64,000 bases of DNA from Streptomyces sp. SCSIO 75703 (GTDB lineage: Bacteria; Actinomycetota; Actinomycetes; Streptomycetales; Streptomycetaceae), in assembly GCF_036607905.1 (NCBI RefSeq), contig NZ_CP144555.1:3596001-3660000 (forward strand), given 5' to 3'. Within the stretch, counting starts at the first letter, position 1; every line of letters begins with the position of its first letter. This document shows, piece after piece, positions 18,601 through 26,220 of the stretch. Below the pieces are notes generated by a model. That model saw only the letters and a list, made by a program, of their open reading frames with translations, was not told the DNA's origin and ran no database searches. Both the position numbers and the translations under genes were made by a program.

Positions 18601-20290
18601 CCGGTGCCGCGGTGGGCGCGACGGTGCCCGCGCCGCCGCCGATCGGCACCTCCAGGACATAGGCGCTGCCGCTCATGCCCGGCACCTCGTGCGTCTGGAG
18701 CACCCCGCCGTGCGCGCGCACGATGCCGCGCACGATCGGCTCGTGCACCGGGTCGCCGCCGGCGTGCGGGCCGCGCACCTCGATGCGGACGACCTCGCCG
18801 CGCTGCGCCGCCGCCACGACGACCGTGTTGTCCAGGTAACCGCCCGCCGACCCCTGCGTGTTGCCGGTCGCGTCCACGCCCGCCACATCGGCGATCAGGT
18901 GCGCGAGCGCGGTGGCGAGCAGCCGGGGGTCGACCTCGGCCTCGATGGGCGGCGCGTGCACGGCGAACTGCACCCGGCCCGGACCGATCAGCTCCACGGC
19001 GCCGTCGACGCCCGCGGCGACGACCGCGTCGAGCATGACCTTCGTCCGGGCGACGGTCTCGGCGCCGGTGTCGAGCCGCTGGTAGCCGAGGACGTTGTCG
19101 ATGAGGGTGGTGATCCGCGAGTAGCCGGCGGTCAGGTGGTGGAGCACCTGGTTGGCCTCGGGCCAGAGCTGCCCGGCGTCGTCGGCGGCGAGCGCGGCCA
19201 GTTCGTGGCGCAGTTCCTCCAGGGGGCCGCGCAGGGAGGTGGCGAGCAGCGTCAGGAGCTGGTCGTGCCGGGCGGCGAGGGCCTCGTAACGGTCCTTCTC
19301 GCGTTCGCCGAGGGCGGCGTAGCGGTCCTCGTGGGCGGCCAGTTCCTCGGCGTGCGCCTCCTCCAGGCCCTCGATCTCGGAGAGGTGCTGGAGGCGCAGC
19401 GCGGTCAGCTCGGAGGCGTGTTCCTCGGCGAGCCGCTCCAGTTCCCCGGCGTGCCGCCGCTCGGCCTCCTCGTGCTCCTTGACGAGTTCGTCGTGGGGCC
19501 GCCGGTCCGTGAAGGTCATCACGGCGCCGACGAGCTGGTCGCCGTCCCGGACCGGCGCGGTCGTCAGGTCGACGGGGAGCTGGTCGCCGCTCTTGGAGAA
19601 CAGCACCTGCCCGCGCACCCGGTGCTTGCGCCCGGAGCGCAGCGTGTCGGCCAGCGGCGACTCGGCGTACGGGAAGGGGGAGCCGTCGGCGCGGGAGTGC
19701 AGGACGAGGGTGTGCAGTTCGCGTCCGCCGAGGTCGCTCGCCCGGTACCCGAGGATCTGGGCGGCGGCCGGGTTGACGAGGACGATCCGCCCGTCGGTGT
19801 CGGTGCCGACGACGCCCTCGGAGGCGGCCCGCAGGATCATCTCCGTCTGGCGCTGCGAGCGGGCCAGCTCGGCCTCGGTGTCGACGGTGCCGGAGAGGTC
19901 GCGGACGACGAGCATCAGCAGTTCGTCGCCGGTGTAGCCGGAACCGTCGTACGCCTGCTGGCCGTTCTCCAGGTTGGCGCTGGCGACCTCGACGGGGAAC
20001 TCGCTGCCGTCGGTGCGGCGGGCGACCATCCGCGTCGGCTTGGTGCGCGCCCGGGGGTCGACGTGGTCCGGACGGCGCATGGAACCGGGGATGAGCCGCG
20101 AGTCGAACTGCGGCAGCAGGTCCAGCAGCCCGCGTCCGACCAGCGCCGTGCCCGGCGCCTCGAACGCCTCCAGGGCGATGGAGTTGGCGTTGACGACGGT
20201 GCCGTTGGCGTTGACCAGTAGCAACGCGTCCGGCAGGGCGTCCAGTATGGCTGCGAGGCGAGCAGCGCCTCGGGATGGCCTGCTGCTCAC
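15659..20290 (-). CDS. hybrid PAS/kinase-like/receiver protein with long disordered linker
   Basis: GTG 20290 follows CAGGAGGG. The 1,543-residue protein has two PAS domains (about 10-115 and 145-255), a charged coiled coil (about 258-345), a dimerisation and ATPase-like part (about 345-560), a linker of about 700 residues very rich in Pro, Ala, Gly and Gln, and two receiver-like folds at the end (about 1295-1400 and 1410-1540). The phosphoacceptor box reads TSLRGPLEEL, with Thr where His is expected, and the ATPase part lacks the usual Asn box and DxGxG loop. The last receiver keeps VVMDLMQ but has EEH for the acidic pair. The linker carries at least six GRRRR-type patches. It is probably a cytoplasmic scaffold or sensor without classical phosphotransfer. 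Confidence 0.85.
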   Translation of the reverse strand: MSSRPSRGAARLAAILDALPDALLLVNANGTVVNANSIALEAFEAPGTALVGRGLLDLLPQFDSRLIPGSMRRPDHVDPRARTKPTRMVARRTDGSEFPVEVASANLENGQQAYDGSGYTGDELLMLVVRDLSGTVDTEAELARSQRQTEMILRAASEGVVGTDTDGRIVLVNPAAAQILGYRASDLGGRELHTLVLHSRADGSPFPYAESPLADTLRSGRKHRVRGQVLFSKSGDQLPVDLTTAPVRDGDQLVGAVMTFTDRRPHDELVKEHEEAERRHAGELERLAEEHASELTALRLQHLSEIEGLEEAHAEELAAHEDRYAALGEREKDRYEALAARHDQLLTLLATSLRGPLEELRHELAALAADDAGQLWPEANQVLHHLTAGYSRITTLIDNVLGYQRLDTGAETVARTKVMLDAVVAAGVDGAVELIGPGRVQFAVHAPPIEAEVDPRLLATALAHLIADVAGVDATGNTQGSAGGYLDNTVVVAAAQRGEVVRIEVRGPHAGGDPVHEPIVRGIVRAHGGVLQTHEVPGMSGSAYVLEVPIGGGAGTVAPTAAPAAAAIEAGPATAPEAAGAAVAVVPGAIPGAAPGAVPGAAPGVIPGAAPGAVPGAAPDAHPVGSGAAGASVAAGAEGAEGTAPGVVDVPEGDTGHVPAGGGRRRARRSSVDAFLESEVGGASGEGEAPAAGPGTEGAVPTGRRRRRAAGQETAPVPAQAAPGEGSGGTGRRRGRPAEDTGASGVPALPAVAGVSEGAVVTAAEHAAGAAASNTGLGGTVPPQGVPAPAQGVPAGTGQRARQADGAQHALPPALPAQAGEPVPAEGAQPTGRRRRALASANERAAAQEAAPRQVFALPPAEADRPAEAPAEPGAGTDGSVAPGGAVGAPGAGGAAGPAAAVTGPAGAVGAPLPPVPGPTGQVPVPGQAPGPVPVPGQAPVPGQAPAPLPAGQTGRVPMPGTAAPGGQAGPMGPVPPMGQAPVPAGGLPLPAPATPGATPGHDGQHDVVPHDQDDDHTPPQPHPTEAPTGRRRRAVAAPPAGPAPVPAAPAAPAQSVPAPDAPVAPAGPPPAAQPAPAAQAVPAPQPWPATADTPDAGTPVPPRDATGPAPRPAAAAPAPAAPAPALTPSRGTPLPPENTTRAAQPLPAEAAAPADAQATQGRAISVRTLGQGVPFNRQAVQVQQPSATPAPQQPGGSGRRRKLGTPPDPAAGRPEQAARPQRPGTIQPQPQVQAPAQGPETPPPPSLGGPQGRPVPAGEGPGRSYAIGAPDENAAEGPEPLDGPGGAVEVADPPRPQPLDDELPPEPLDNPRRLLVWPAPDVSTQQALSDRGYRPVIVHSREEVDAQIAAFPAALFVDPLTGPITRTALQSLRQAAVAAEVPVLVTAGLGQSSRDAAYGADPAVLLKALAPRDSEQHPPRVLLIEEHAEIALALTATLERRGMQVARAADDTDAVALAGHFRPNLVVMDLMQVHRRQAGIVDWLRANGQLNRTPLVVYTAAIGPADLPRLASGETVLFLAERSTSDEVQTRIVDLLSRIGTN

Positions 20291-20517
20291 GAGACGCTTC
20301 CCTCCTGGTTACCGCACTTGCCGACCGCCTGGGCCATCTTGCCAACCGGCTCGCGGCGTGTCACGCGAGGGAGTCTATGCGCTGGGCCACGGAGTGCGGC
20401 GCGGGATGAGAGAGAGGTCGCACGACGAGATGAGGCAGACGGCGCCACCGGACGCCCGCCGGGGCGCGCGGACCGGTCCGGTACGCCCCCCCTGTGCCCG
20501 GCGCCCCGGCCCCGCCG

Positions 20518-21090
20518 CTACGCCCCCGCCCCCGGTGCGCGCAGGTCGGGCAGCAGCGGCACCATGCGGTCCCAGCGGGAGATCTCGCAGCCGTTGCTGC
20601 GGTCGTACGTGGCGTTGACCGCCCGCCCGTCCCAGACCCCGGTGACGTGCGCGGTGGCGGGGCCCCCGTACTGGAGGGTGCAGATGCTGCCCTCCGGCAC
20701 CGGCGCGAAGGTCTCCTGCCCCCAGCGCGCGTTCCCGTCCACCACGGCGCACGCGCCGTCCGGATCGGGGTGGCTGCCGCCGCCGGGCCGGCAGTACAGC
20801 TCGTACGACCCGTCCGCGCCGGGCCCGGCGTCCCGCACGGTGATGGTCAGATGATCGCCGGCCGGCGCCTCGTCGCCCGGGGCCGGGGGCACCGGCGACC
20901 AGACGCCGCCGCTCCCGGCGAGGTGACCGGCGCCGAGCCCGGTGACGTGGCCGGTGACGTGGCCGGAACGGTGCCCGGCGAAGGGCCCGGCGTCGGCGTA
21001 CGCGGCGGAGGAGAGGGAGGCGAGCGCGGCGACGGACACCACGACGGTGCCGAGGCGGCGGGCGGCTGAGTCAGGGATGAGCTGCACCAT
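20518..21090 (-). CDS. subtilisin inhibitor-like (SSI family) secreted protease inhibitor
   Basis: The start ATG 21090 begins a signal peptide (AARRLG, a hydrophobic run, cut after SSAAYA); the frame upstream is not conserved. The mature protein matches the Streptomyces subtilisin inhibitor family: LTITVRDAGPGADGSYELYC, SHPDPDGAC, a reactive-site region GSICTLQYGGPATA, and SNGCEISRWD near the end. Four Cys residues fit the family's two disulfides. Aligned with SSI, the reactive-site P1 residue is Leu (CTL-Q), which favours subtilisin- or chymotrypsin-like targets. A His/Gly-rich stretch of about 30 residues precedes the inhibitor fold. These proteins control extracellular proteases around development. 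190 residues. Confidence 0.88.
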   Translation of the reverse strand: MVQLIPDSAARRLGTVVVSVAALASLSSAAYADAGPFAGHRSGHVTGHVTGLGAGHLAGSGGVWSPVPPAPGDEAPAGDHLTITVRDAGPGADGSYELYCRPGGGSHPDPDGACAVVDGNARWGQETFAPVPEGSICTLQYGGPATAHVTGVWDGRAVNATYDRSNGCEISRWDRMVPLLPDLRAPGAGA

Positions 21091-21255
21091 GCCCTGATCA
21101 ACGCGCGGGGCCGCCGGACGTTGCGGGACCCCCCATAAGGGCTTTGCCGTGCGGCCTGCCTGCCAGTACCGTAGGGGTCGATTGGTGACACCCCGCTCCA
21201 CTGTGTCATCATCGGCACGCACCACTCGCGCTCGTGCGCGAAGGGTGATGCGTCT

Positions 21256-21346
21256 GGAGGCGTCGCCTAGTCCGGTCTATGGCGCCGCACTGCTAATGCG
21301 GTTTGGGTTTTAACACCCATCGAGGGTTCAAATCCCTCCGCCTCCG
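21256..21346 (+). tRNA. tRNA-Ser(GCU)
   Basis: Acceptor GGAGGCG/CGCCTCC, anticodon arm CCGCA-CTGCTAA-TGCGG with anticodon GCT, a long variable arm and T arm GAGGG-TTCAAAT-CCCTC. Discriminator G; CCA is not encoded. It decodes AGC/AGU serine codons. Confidence 0.95.
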
Positions 21347-21355
21347 CACCGCACA

Positions 21356-21387
21356 CCGAAGCCCCGGCCCCACGGCCGGGGCTTCGG
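21356..21387 (+). terminator. terminator of tRNA-Ser(GCU)
   Basis: CCGAAGCCCCGGCC (21356-21369) and GGCCGGGGCTTCGG (21374-21387) form a perfect 14-bp stem with loop CCAC. Confidence 0.85.
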
Positions 21388-21460
21388 CGCTTCCGGGCCC
21401 TTGCCCGCAGGGGCTCGCGGAGGGCGTCTCCGCAGGTCACAAGGGGTATGGGCAATGGAT

Positions 21461-21489
21461 TTCACATGACGGCGGCAGTCATGTAATGT
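21461..21489 (+). promoter_or_regulatory. promoter of tRNA-Arg(ACG)
   Basis: TTCACA (21461-21466) and TAATGT (21484-21489) are separated by exactly 17 bp, a near-consensus housekeeping promoter. The predicted transcript starts about 59 nt before the mature tRNA. Confidence 0.6.
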
Positions 21490-21554
21490 TCTTCCTGTCG
21501 CCGCGAGCGGGCCGAAAGGACCGGGAGCGGCGGAATAACCGAAGAAGAAGACAC

Positions 21555-21627
21555 GCACTCGTAGCTTAACGGATAGAGCATCTGACTACGGATCAGAAGG
21601 TTGCAGGTTCGAATCCTGCCGAGTGCA
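21555..21627 (+). tRNA. tRNA-Arg(ACG)
   Basis: Acceptor GCACTCG/CGAGTGC, anticodon arm TCTGA-CTACGGA-TCAGA with anticodon ACG, T arm GCAGG-TTCGAAT-CCTGC. Discriminator A; CCA is not encoded. The wobble A34 is the substrate of TadA, whose gene is at 36.4-36.8 kb. Confidence 0.96.
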
Positions 21628-21634
21628 CAGCAGT

Positions 21635-21670
21635 CCAGAGGCCCTGCGGAGCAGTCCGCAGGGCCTCTGG
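21635..21670 (+). terminator. terminator of tRNA-Arg(ACG)
   Basis: CCAGAGGCCCTGCGGA (21635-21650) and TCCGCAGGGCCTCTGG (21655-21670) form a perfect 16-bp stem with loop GCAG, followed by CTTT. Confidence 0.88.
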
Positions 21671-22228
21671 CTTTGCCTTGACGGCAGTGACTGGACGGCA
21701 ACCGCCCCGGAGGGCGGGCGGGAAGCCGATCAGACGGCTATCGCGGCACCGGCCGCACCGCGGCATGGAGATGACCGACTCACTCCCGGGAACGGCCGTC
21801 CGTGAGGTGGAGGAAGAAACCGGTCTGGACGTAGAGAGCACCGGGCTCGTGGGCACGTACACCGACCCTCGCCGGGGGACGGTACGCAGCGGAGATCGAC
21901 CGGTGCAGCCGGTACGGGACGGTCCGATGGCGCGTGGGGTGCCTGTGGTGGGCCGGGTCCGGCGTGGTGGAGCACGGGGGCCGTGGTGGCGGCGGCCGTC
22001 GCCGCGCGGGCCGGGGCCTTCGGGACCGTCGCCGGCCAGGCCGTCGTGGCGGTGCTGTCTGCCTCCTGGCCGTCGGCGGGGCCGCTGTTCAGGCGCACGG
22101 GGAACGGGGCTGCCGGGGTCTGCCGACGGCGGCGCGCTGCGCGGAGGGTTCGTAGACCGGCCGGGCCCTTCGGCCGCGGGCCCCCGGTACGGCCGGCGTT
22201 GTCGGTGGCTGCCCCTAGGCTCGGGGTG
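21671..22228. other. spacer with Nudix scar between tRNA-Arg and DUF2797 gene
   Basis: Apart from the Nudix remnant (21765-21920) I see no gene in these 558 bp. The stretch 21960-22220 is Gly/Arg/Val low-complexity in every frame. Confidence 0.5.
21765..21920 (+). pseudogene. Nudix hydrolase remnant
   Basis: From ATG 21765 the frame reads into TAVREVEEETGLDVE, then GLVGTYTDPRR. This is the C-terminal half of the Nudix box (REVxEETGL) and the strand after it. The N-terminal substrate fold and the GGxxxxGE half of the box are missing, and similarity ends soon after the arginine pair. This is a deletion-scarred piece of a MutT-type gene lying just behind the tRNA-Arg terminator. Confidence 0.6.
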
Positions 22229-23110
22229 ATGGGACGGGTGTGGACGTGTACGGGGCTGCGCTGGGGGGAGCGCGGGCCTGAGCTGTGCTGGGCCGGGGGC
22301 GGGCGCTCCGCGCTGACTTGGGGGAAGAGGGTGGCCTTCGCGGTCGCCGAGGGGGGTGGGCGGACGTGCGGGGGAGCGCGGGGGCACCCCTGTCCGCTGC
22401 GGGCGCCGGTGCCGGGGCGGAGCACCGGGGGGCGGTGCGAGGAGTGCGCGCGGCTGGAGCGGGCGCACTCGGTGGCCGCCGACACGGTCGCCGACGACCC
22501 GCGGCCGTACCGGGTGTACCTGGCCTGGTTCGGGCCGGGCCTCGTCAAGGTCGGGATCACCGCCTCCGCGCGGGGCCCGGCGCGGCTGCTGGAGCAGGGC
22601 GCGGTCTGTTTCACCTGGCTCGGGGAGGGGCCGCTGATGGCGGCGCGCCGCACCGAGGAGACGCTGCGTGCCGCGCTCGGCGTGCCCGACCGGGTCCCCT
22701 ACGCCCGCAAACGGGCCGTGCGGGGCGCGCTGCCGGGTACGCCGGGGGAGCGGGCGGCGGAGCTCGCGGAGCTGCACGCGCGGGCGGTCGCGCTGGCCGG
22801 ACGGCCCGAGTCGTTGGTGCCGGCGCCCTTCCGGGCCGTCGACCACGCCGGGGCCTTCCGGCTCGCCGAGGCGGGCGAGGGCCCCGCGGCCGTCGGGGAG
22901 GTGACCGAGCTGGTGCCGGGCGGCGCGGTCGGGGGCGAGTTGCTGGCGGTCGCCGGGCCGGACCTGCACCTGGCGACCGAGCGCGGCGCCGTCGTCCTCG
23001 ACGCGCGGCTCCTGCCGGGCTGGGGGCTGCTGCCCGCCGGGGGCCGGCCGTGCGCCGTGCCGGTTCGGGAGTTCAAGGAGGCGGCCGGGGTGCAGGACGG
23101 GCTGTTCTGA
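22229..23110 (+). CDS. DUF2797 domain protein
   Basis: ATG 22229 starts a 293-residue protein; earlier codons in the frame show no similarity. It matches the DUF2797 family: a GLRWGERGPELCW opening, a Cys/His cluster (CGGARGHPC and CEECAR, about residues 48-76) that probably binds zinc, and the YRVYLAWFGPGLVKVGITAS segment (about 93-112), which resembles a GIY-YIG-like VYLA...KVGIT core. The family is widespread in actinobacteria and its activity is unknown. A start-region ribosome site is weak. It is followed 46 bp later by the amidohydrolase gene on the same strand, so the two may be co-transcribed. Confidence 0.8.
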   Translation: MGRVWTCTGLRWGERGPELCWAGGGRSALTWGKRVAFAVAEGGGRTCGGARGHPCPLRAPVPGRSTGGRCEECARLERAHSVAADTVADDPRPYRVYLAWFGPGLVKVGITASARGPARLLEQGAVCFTWLGEGPLMAARRTEETLRAALGVPDRVPYARKRAVRGALPGTPGERAAELAELHARAVALAGRPESLVPAPFRAVDHAGAFRLAEAGEGPAAVGEVTELVPGGAVGGELLAVAGPDLHLATERGAVVLDARLLPGWGLLPAGGRPCAVPVREFKEAAGVQDGLF

Positions 23111-23156
23111 GCCTTACGGTGGACCCGGCACCCGCCGCCGGGTGATCGTGGACGGC

Positions 23157-24347
23157 ATGAGTGATCACGACACCGTGCCGGAGGGCGCCGACCCGGACGA
23201 GGACCGCCACCAGGACCGTCACGCCGCGCGGGTGAGTCCCGGTCCCGGTGAGGCCCACCGCGGCACGCCCCCGAGCGCGGCCCCCGACGCTGCCCACCGC
23301 GCTGCGCCGGTGGACCACCGCCCGGGTGAGGCCGGCCACCGAGCCCACCGCACCGCGCCGGAGGGCGCCGACCCGGACCACCACCCCGGCCGGCCCCGCC
23401 CCGCGGCCCCCCACCCCGTCGACCCCGGTGAGGTCCGGGAGGTGCGCGGGTTCTGGCAGGGGCTCGGCCTGCCCGGACTCGTCGACGTGCACACGCACTT
23501 CATGCCCGAGCGCGTGCTGCGCAAGGTCTGGGGCTACTTCGACGCGCTCGGCCCGCTGACCGGCGGTGTCGAGTGGCCCATCACCTACCGGCACGAGGAG
23601 GACGAACGCACCGCGCTCCTGCGGGCGTTCGGCGTCCGGGCCTTCACCTCCATGCTGTACCCGCACAAGCCCGGCATGGCCCGCTGGCTCAACGACTGGG
23701 CCGCCGGCTTCGCCCGGCGCACCCCCGACTGCCTCCACACCGCGACCCTCTTCCCCGAGCCGGACGCCGAGGCGTACGTCCGCGAGGCCGTCGAGGACGG
23801 GGCGCGGATCTTCAAGGCACACGTGCAGGTGGGGGCGTACGACCCGGCCGACGAGCGGCTCGACGCCGCCTGGGGACTGCTCGCCGAGGCGGGCGTCCCC
23901 GTCGTCATCCACTGCGGCTCCGGACCCGCCCCCGGCGCGCACACCGGGCCGGAGCCCGTCGCGCGGGTGCTGGCCCGCCACCCCCGGCTGCGGCTGGTCG
24001 TCGCCCACCTCGGCATGACCGAGTACGAGGAGTTCCTGGGCCTGGCGGAGCGGTATACGGAGGTGCGGCTGGACACGACCATGGCGTTCACCGACTTCAG
24101 CGAGCGGCTGGCGCCGTTCCCGCGCCGGGCGCTGCCCCGGCTGGCGGCGCTCGGCGACCGGGTCCTGCTCGGCACCGACTTCCCGAACATCCCGTACCCG
24201 TACGCGCACCAACTGCGGGCCCTGGAGCGGCTGGGGCTGGGCGACGCCTGGCTGCGGGCCGTCTGCCACGACAACGCCGCCCGCCTGTTCGGCCTGGTCC
24301 CCGCCCGGACGGCGCCCGGGGCTCCCGAGCCCGGAGGGCGCTCCTGA
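23157..24347 (+). CDS. amidohydrolase family protein (TIM-barrel metal hydrolase)
   Basis: From ATG 23157 the 396-residue product has a catalytic barrel from about residue 95 onward. Metal-binding HxH appears in LVDVHTHFMP; later come a candidate bridging segment FKAHVQVG, HCGSG, LVVAHLGMTEYEEF and the final LGTDFPNIPY with a metal-site Asp. This is the layout of amidohydrolase-2 (PF04909-type) enzymes, which cleave C-N or C-C bonds in cyclic or aromatic substrates; the substrate here is unknown. The first 90 or so residues are an unusual low-complexity leader rich in His, Pro, Ala and Asp with PEGADPD twice. The true start could be downstream of it. Confidence 0.82.
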   Translation: MSDHDTVPEGADPDEDRHQDRHAARVSPGPGEAHRGTPPSAAPDAAHRAAPVDHRPGEAGHRAHRTAPEGADPDHHPGRPRPAAPHPVDPGEVREVRGFWQGLGLPGLVDVHTHFMPERVLRKVWGYFDALGPLTGGVEWPITYRHEEDERTALLRAFGVRAFTSMLYPHKPGMARWLNDWAAGFARRTPDCLHTATLFPEPDAEAYVREAVEDGARIFKAHVQVGAYDPADERLDAAWGLLAEAGVPVVIHCGSGPAPGAHTGPEPVARVLARHPRLRLVVAHLGMTEYEEFLGLAERYTEVRLDTTMAFTDFSERLAPFPRRALPRLAALGDRVLLGTDFPNIPYPYAHQLRALERLGLGDAWLRAVCHDNAARLFGLVPARTAPGAPEPGGRS

Positions 24348-24371
24348 GTCCCGGCCCGTCGGCATCCCGTT

Positions 24372-24410
24372 TCTCAGGGAAATCACAGGGTGTCGCAAGA
24401 GCCCTCTCAG
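24372..24410 (+). promoter_or_regulatory. direct-repeat box upstream of response regulator
   Basis: TCTCAG occurs at 24372-24377 and 24405-24410, 33 bp (three helical turns) apart in the same orientation, 24-62 bp before the start of an OmpR-type gene. Such regulators bind direct repeats, so autoregulation is plausible. Confidence 0.4.
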
Positions 24411-24433
24411 AGCGCCCCGGCAGCCTGTCCGGC

Positions 24434-25174
24434 ATGACCACGACCGCGCCCCAGGGGCGCACCGCACTGCTCAGGCCGGACGGGAGCCCCGTCCGCGTGC
24501 TCGTGGTGGACGGCGAGCAGTCCATCACCGACCTGTTGTCCATGGCCCTGCGGTACGAGGGCTGGCGGATCCGCAGCGCGGGCGACGGGCTCGGCGCCGT
24601 CCGGGCGGCCCGCGAGTTCCGGCCGGACGCGGTGGTGCTGGACATGATGCTGCCCGACATGGACGGGCTGAGCGCGCTGGGGCGGCTGCGCCGCGGTCTG
24701 CCGGACGTCCCGGTGCTCTTCCTGACCGCCAGGGACGCGGTGGAGGACCGGATCGCGGGGCTGACCGCGGGCGGTGACGACTACGTCACCAAGCCGTTCA
24801 GCCTGGAGGAGGTCGTCGCCCGGCTGCGCGGGCTGATCCGCCGCTCCGGGGCCGCCGACCGCCGCCCCGACTCGGTGCTGGTGGTCGGCGACCTCACCCT
24901 CGACGAGGACAGCCACGAGGTCACCCGGGGCGGCGTGGACATCCACCTGACCGCCACCGAGTTCGAGCTGCTGCGCTTCCTGATGCGCAACCCGCGGCGG
25001 GTGCTGAGCAAGGCGCAGATCCTGGACCGGGTCTGGTCCTACGACTTCGGCGGCCGGGCCAACGTCGTCGAGCTGTACATCTCCTACCTGCGCCGGAAGA
25101 TCGACGCGGGCCGGGAGCCGATGATCCACACCCGTCGCGGCGCCGGTTACCTGATCAAGCCCGCCGCGTCCTGA
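24434..25174 (+). CDS. OmpR/PhoB-family response regulator, orphan
   Basis: ATG 24434 gives 246 residues. A 20-residue leader precedes the receiver domain (about 20-135), with phospho-acceptor Asp70 in AVVLDMMLPD and the switch Lys in DYVTKPF. The usual acidic pair is VVDGEQ, so its second acidic residue is replaced by Gly. The C-terminal winged helix (about 150-245) shows TATEFELLRFLM, VLSKAQILDRVW and HTRRGAGYL. No sensor kinase gene follows: the next genes are convergent. The partner must be elsewhere or was lost. Direct TCTCAG repeats sit in front of the gene. Confidence 0.9.
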   Translation: MTTTAPQGRTALLRPDGSPVRVLVVDGEQSITDLLSMALRYEGWRIRSAGDGLGAVRAAREFRPDAVVLDMMLPDMDGLSALGRLRRGLPDVPVLFLTARDAVEDRIAGLTAGGDDYVTKPFSLEEVVARLRGLIRRSGAADRRPDSVLVVGDLTLDEDSHEVTRGGVDIHLTATEFELLRFLMRNPRRVLSKAQILDRVWSYDFGGRANVVELYISYLRRKIDAGREPMIHTRRGAGYLIKPAAS

Positions 25175-25317
25175 CCGGAAGACCGGCCCCGGCCCCCGGC
25201 CCCGTGCCCCTCACTCCCCGCTCCGTCCCGGCCGCGTACACCCCGGCCCCGTACGCCTCACTCGCCCCCGGCCCAGGACCCCCGCCACCAGCCCGCCCGT
25301 CCTCGCGTCCCCGTGCC

Positions 25318-25800
25318 TCAGTCCCCGCCGCCACGCCCCGCCGCCACCCGCGCCGGGAAGCCGCCCGTCGCCACCGGGCCCCACCGATCCGGTGTGATCC
25401 TGAGCAGCGACTTGCCCTGTTCGGCCATGGCCCGCCGGTACGCGTCCCAGTCGGGGTGCTCGCCGGCGACGGCGCGGTAGTACGCGACGAGGGGTTCCAC
25501 GGAGTCGGGCGGGTCGACGACCTCGGCGGTGCCGTCGACCTGGACCCAGGGGCCGTCCCAGTCGTCGCTGAGCACGACGAGGGTGACCCGGGGGTCCCGC
25601 CGGGCGTTGCGCGTCTTGGCCCGTTCCGGGTAGGTGGAGACCACGATCCGCCCGGAGCCGTCGACCCCGCAGACGACCGGCGAGCCCTGGGGGTCGCCGC
25701 CGGCCCGGCGGGTCAGCAGCACCGCCCGGTGCCGGGGGCGGACGAAGTCGAGCAACTCCGCGCGGGAGACACGGGTGTTGGTCGCTGTTTTCGGTGCCAT
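25318..25800 (-). CDS. PPOX-class F420-dependent enzyme (split-barrel flavin/F420 fold)
   Basis: The 160-residue protein starts at ATG 25800. Features of the pyridoxamine-phosphate-oxidase-like split barrel are the opening LLDFVRPRHRAVLLTRRAGG, SPVVCGVDGSGRIVVSTYPERAKTRNARRDPRVTLVVLS and WVQVDGTAEVVD. The R-K-R-N pattern after the third strand is typical of actinobacterial members that bind coenzyme F420. It probably reduces a small cytoplasmic substrate such as a quinone or a bilin-like compound; the substrate is unknown. It is followed on the same strand by nothing and faces the response regulator gene. Confidence 0.83.
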   Translation of the reverse strand: MAPKTATNTRVSRAELLDFVRPRHRAVLLTRRAGGDPQGSPVVCGVDGSGRIVVSTYPERAKTRNARRDPRVTLVVLSDDWDGPWVQVDGTAEVVDPPDSVEPLVAYYRAVAGEHPDWDAYRRAMAEQGKSLLRITPDRWGPVATGGFPARVAAGRGGGD

Positions 25801-25809
25801 GCCGTCACC

Positions 25810-26220
25810 CTAGGGCGATTCGTCCGGCCGGTCGCGGGGAAGCCGCCCGGCGGGTGACGTGCCGGTCCCGGCCGCCAGCGCCTCCGCCAGGTCCCCGTGG
25901 ACCGGCACGTCGCGGCGCAGGCCGGACAGCTCCAGCACCCGGTACGGGACGCTCCCCGGGGCCGCCACGACCCGCAGCAGGGCCCGGCCGCCCAGCCGGC
26001 GGCGCACGTCGTCGAGGAGGCGGACGCCCTGGGAGTCCATGAAACGCGTGCCGGAGAGGTCCAGGACGAGCAGGCGCAGCGGGCCGGTGCCGGTCTCCGC
26101 GGCGGCCAGGACGAGCGGCAGCAGCCCGGCGGCGTTGCAGAAGTCGATCTCGCCGGGCAGGGCGAGTACGGCGCACCCGGGCGGTTCCGGGGGCCCGTAC
26201 GGTCGGGGGAGCGGGGTCAC
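25810..26220 (-). CDS. STAS-domain anti-sigma factor antagonist
   Basis: GTG 26220 follows AGGTG at a 6-nt distance. The 136-residue protein has one STAS domain (about 15-110): a VLALPGEIDFCNA strand-helix start and LLVLDLSGTRFMDSQGVRLL, where Ser63 corresponds to the residue phosphorylated in SpoIIAA-type antagonists. Its partners would be a serine-kinase anti-sigma factor and a SigB/F-type sigma factor. The SigF- and SigN-type genes lie 6-8 kb away, but no anti-sigma kinase gene is in the window, so the pairing is inference. It ends 9 bp before the PPOX gene start, on the same strand. Confidence 0.85.
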   Translation of the reverse strand: MTPLPRPYGPPEPPGCAVLALPGEIDFCNAAGLLPLVLAAAETGTGPLRLLVLDLSGTRFMDSQGVRLLDDVRRRLGGRALLRVVAAPGSVPYRVLELSGLRRDVPVHGDLAEALAAGTGTSPAGRLPRDRPDESP

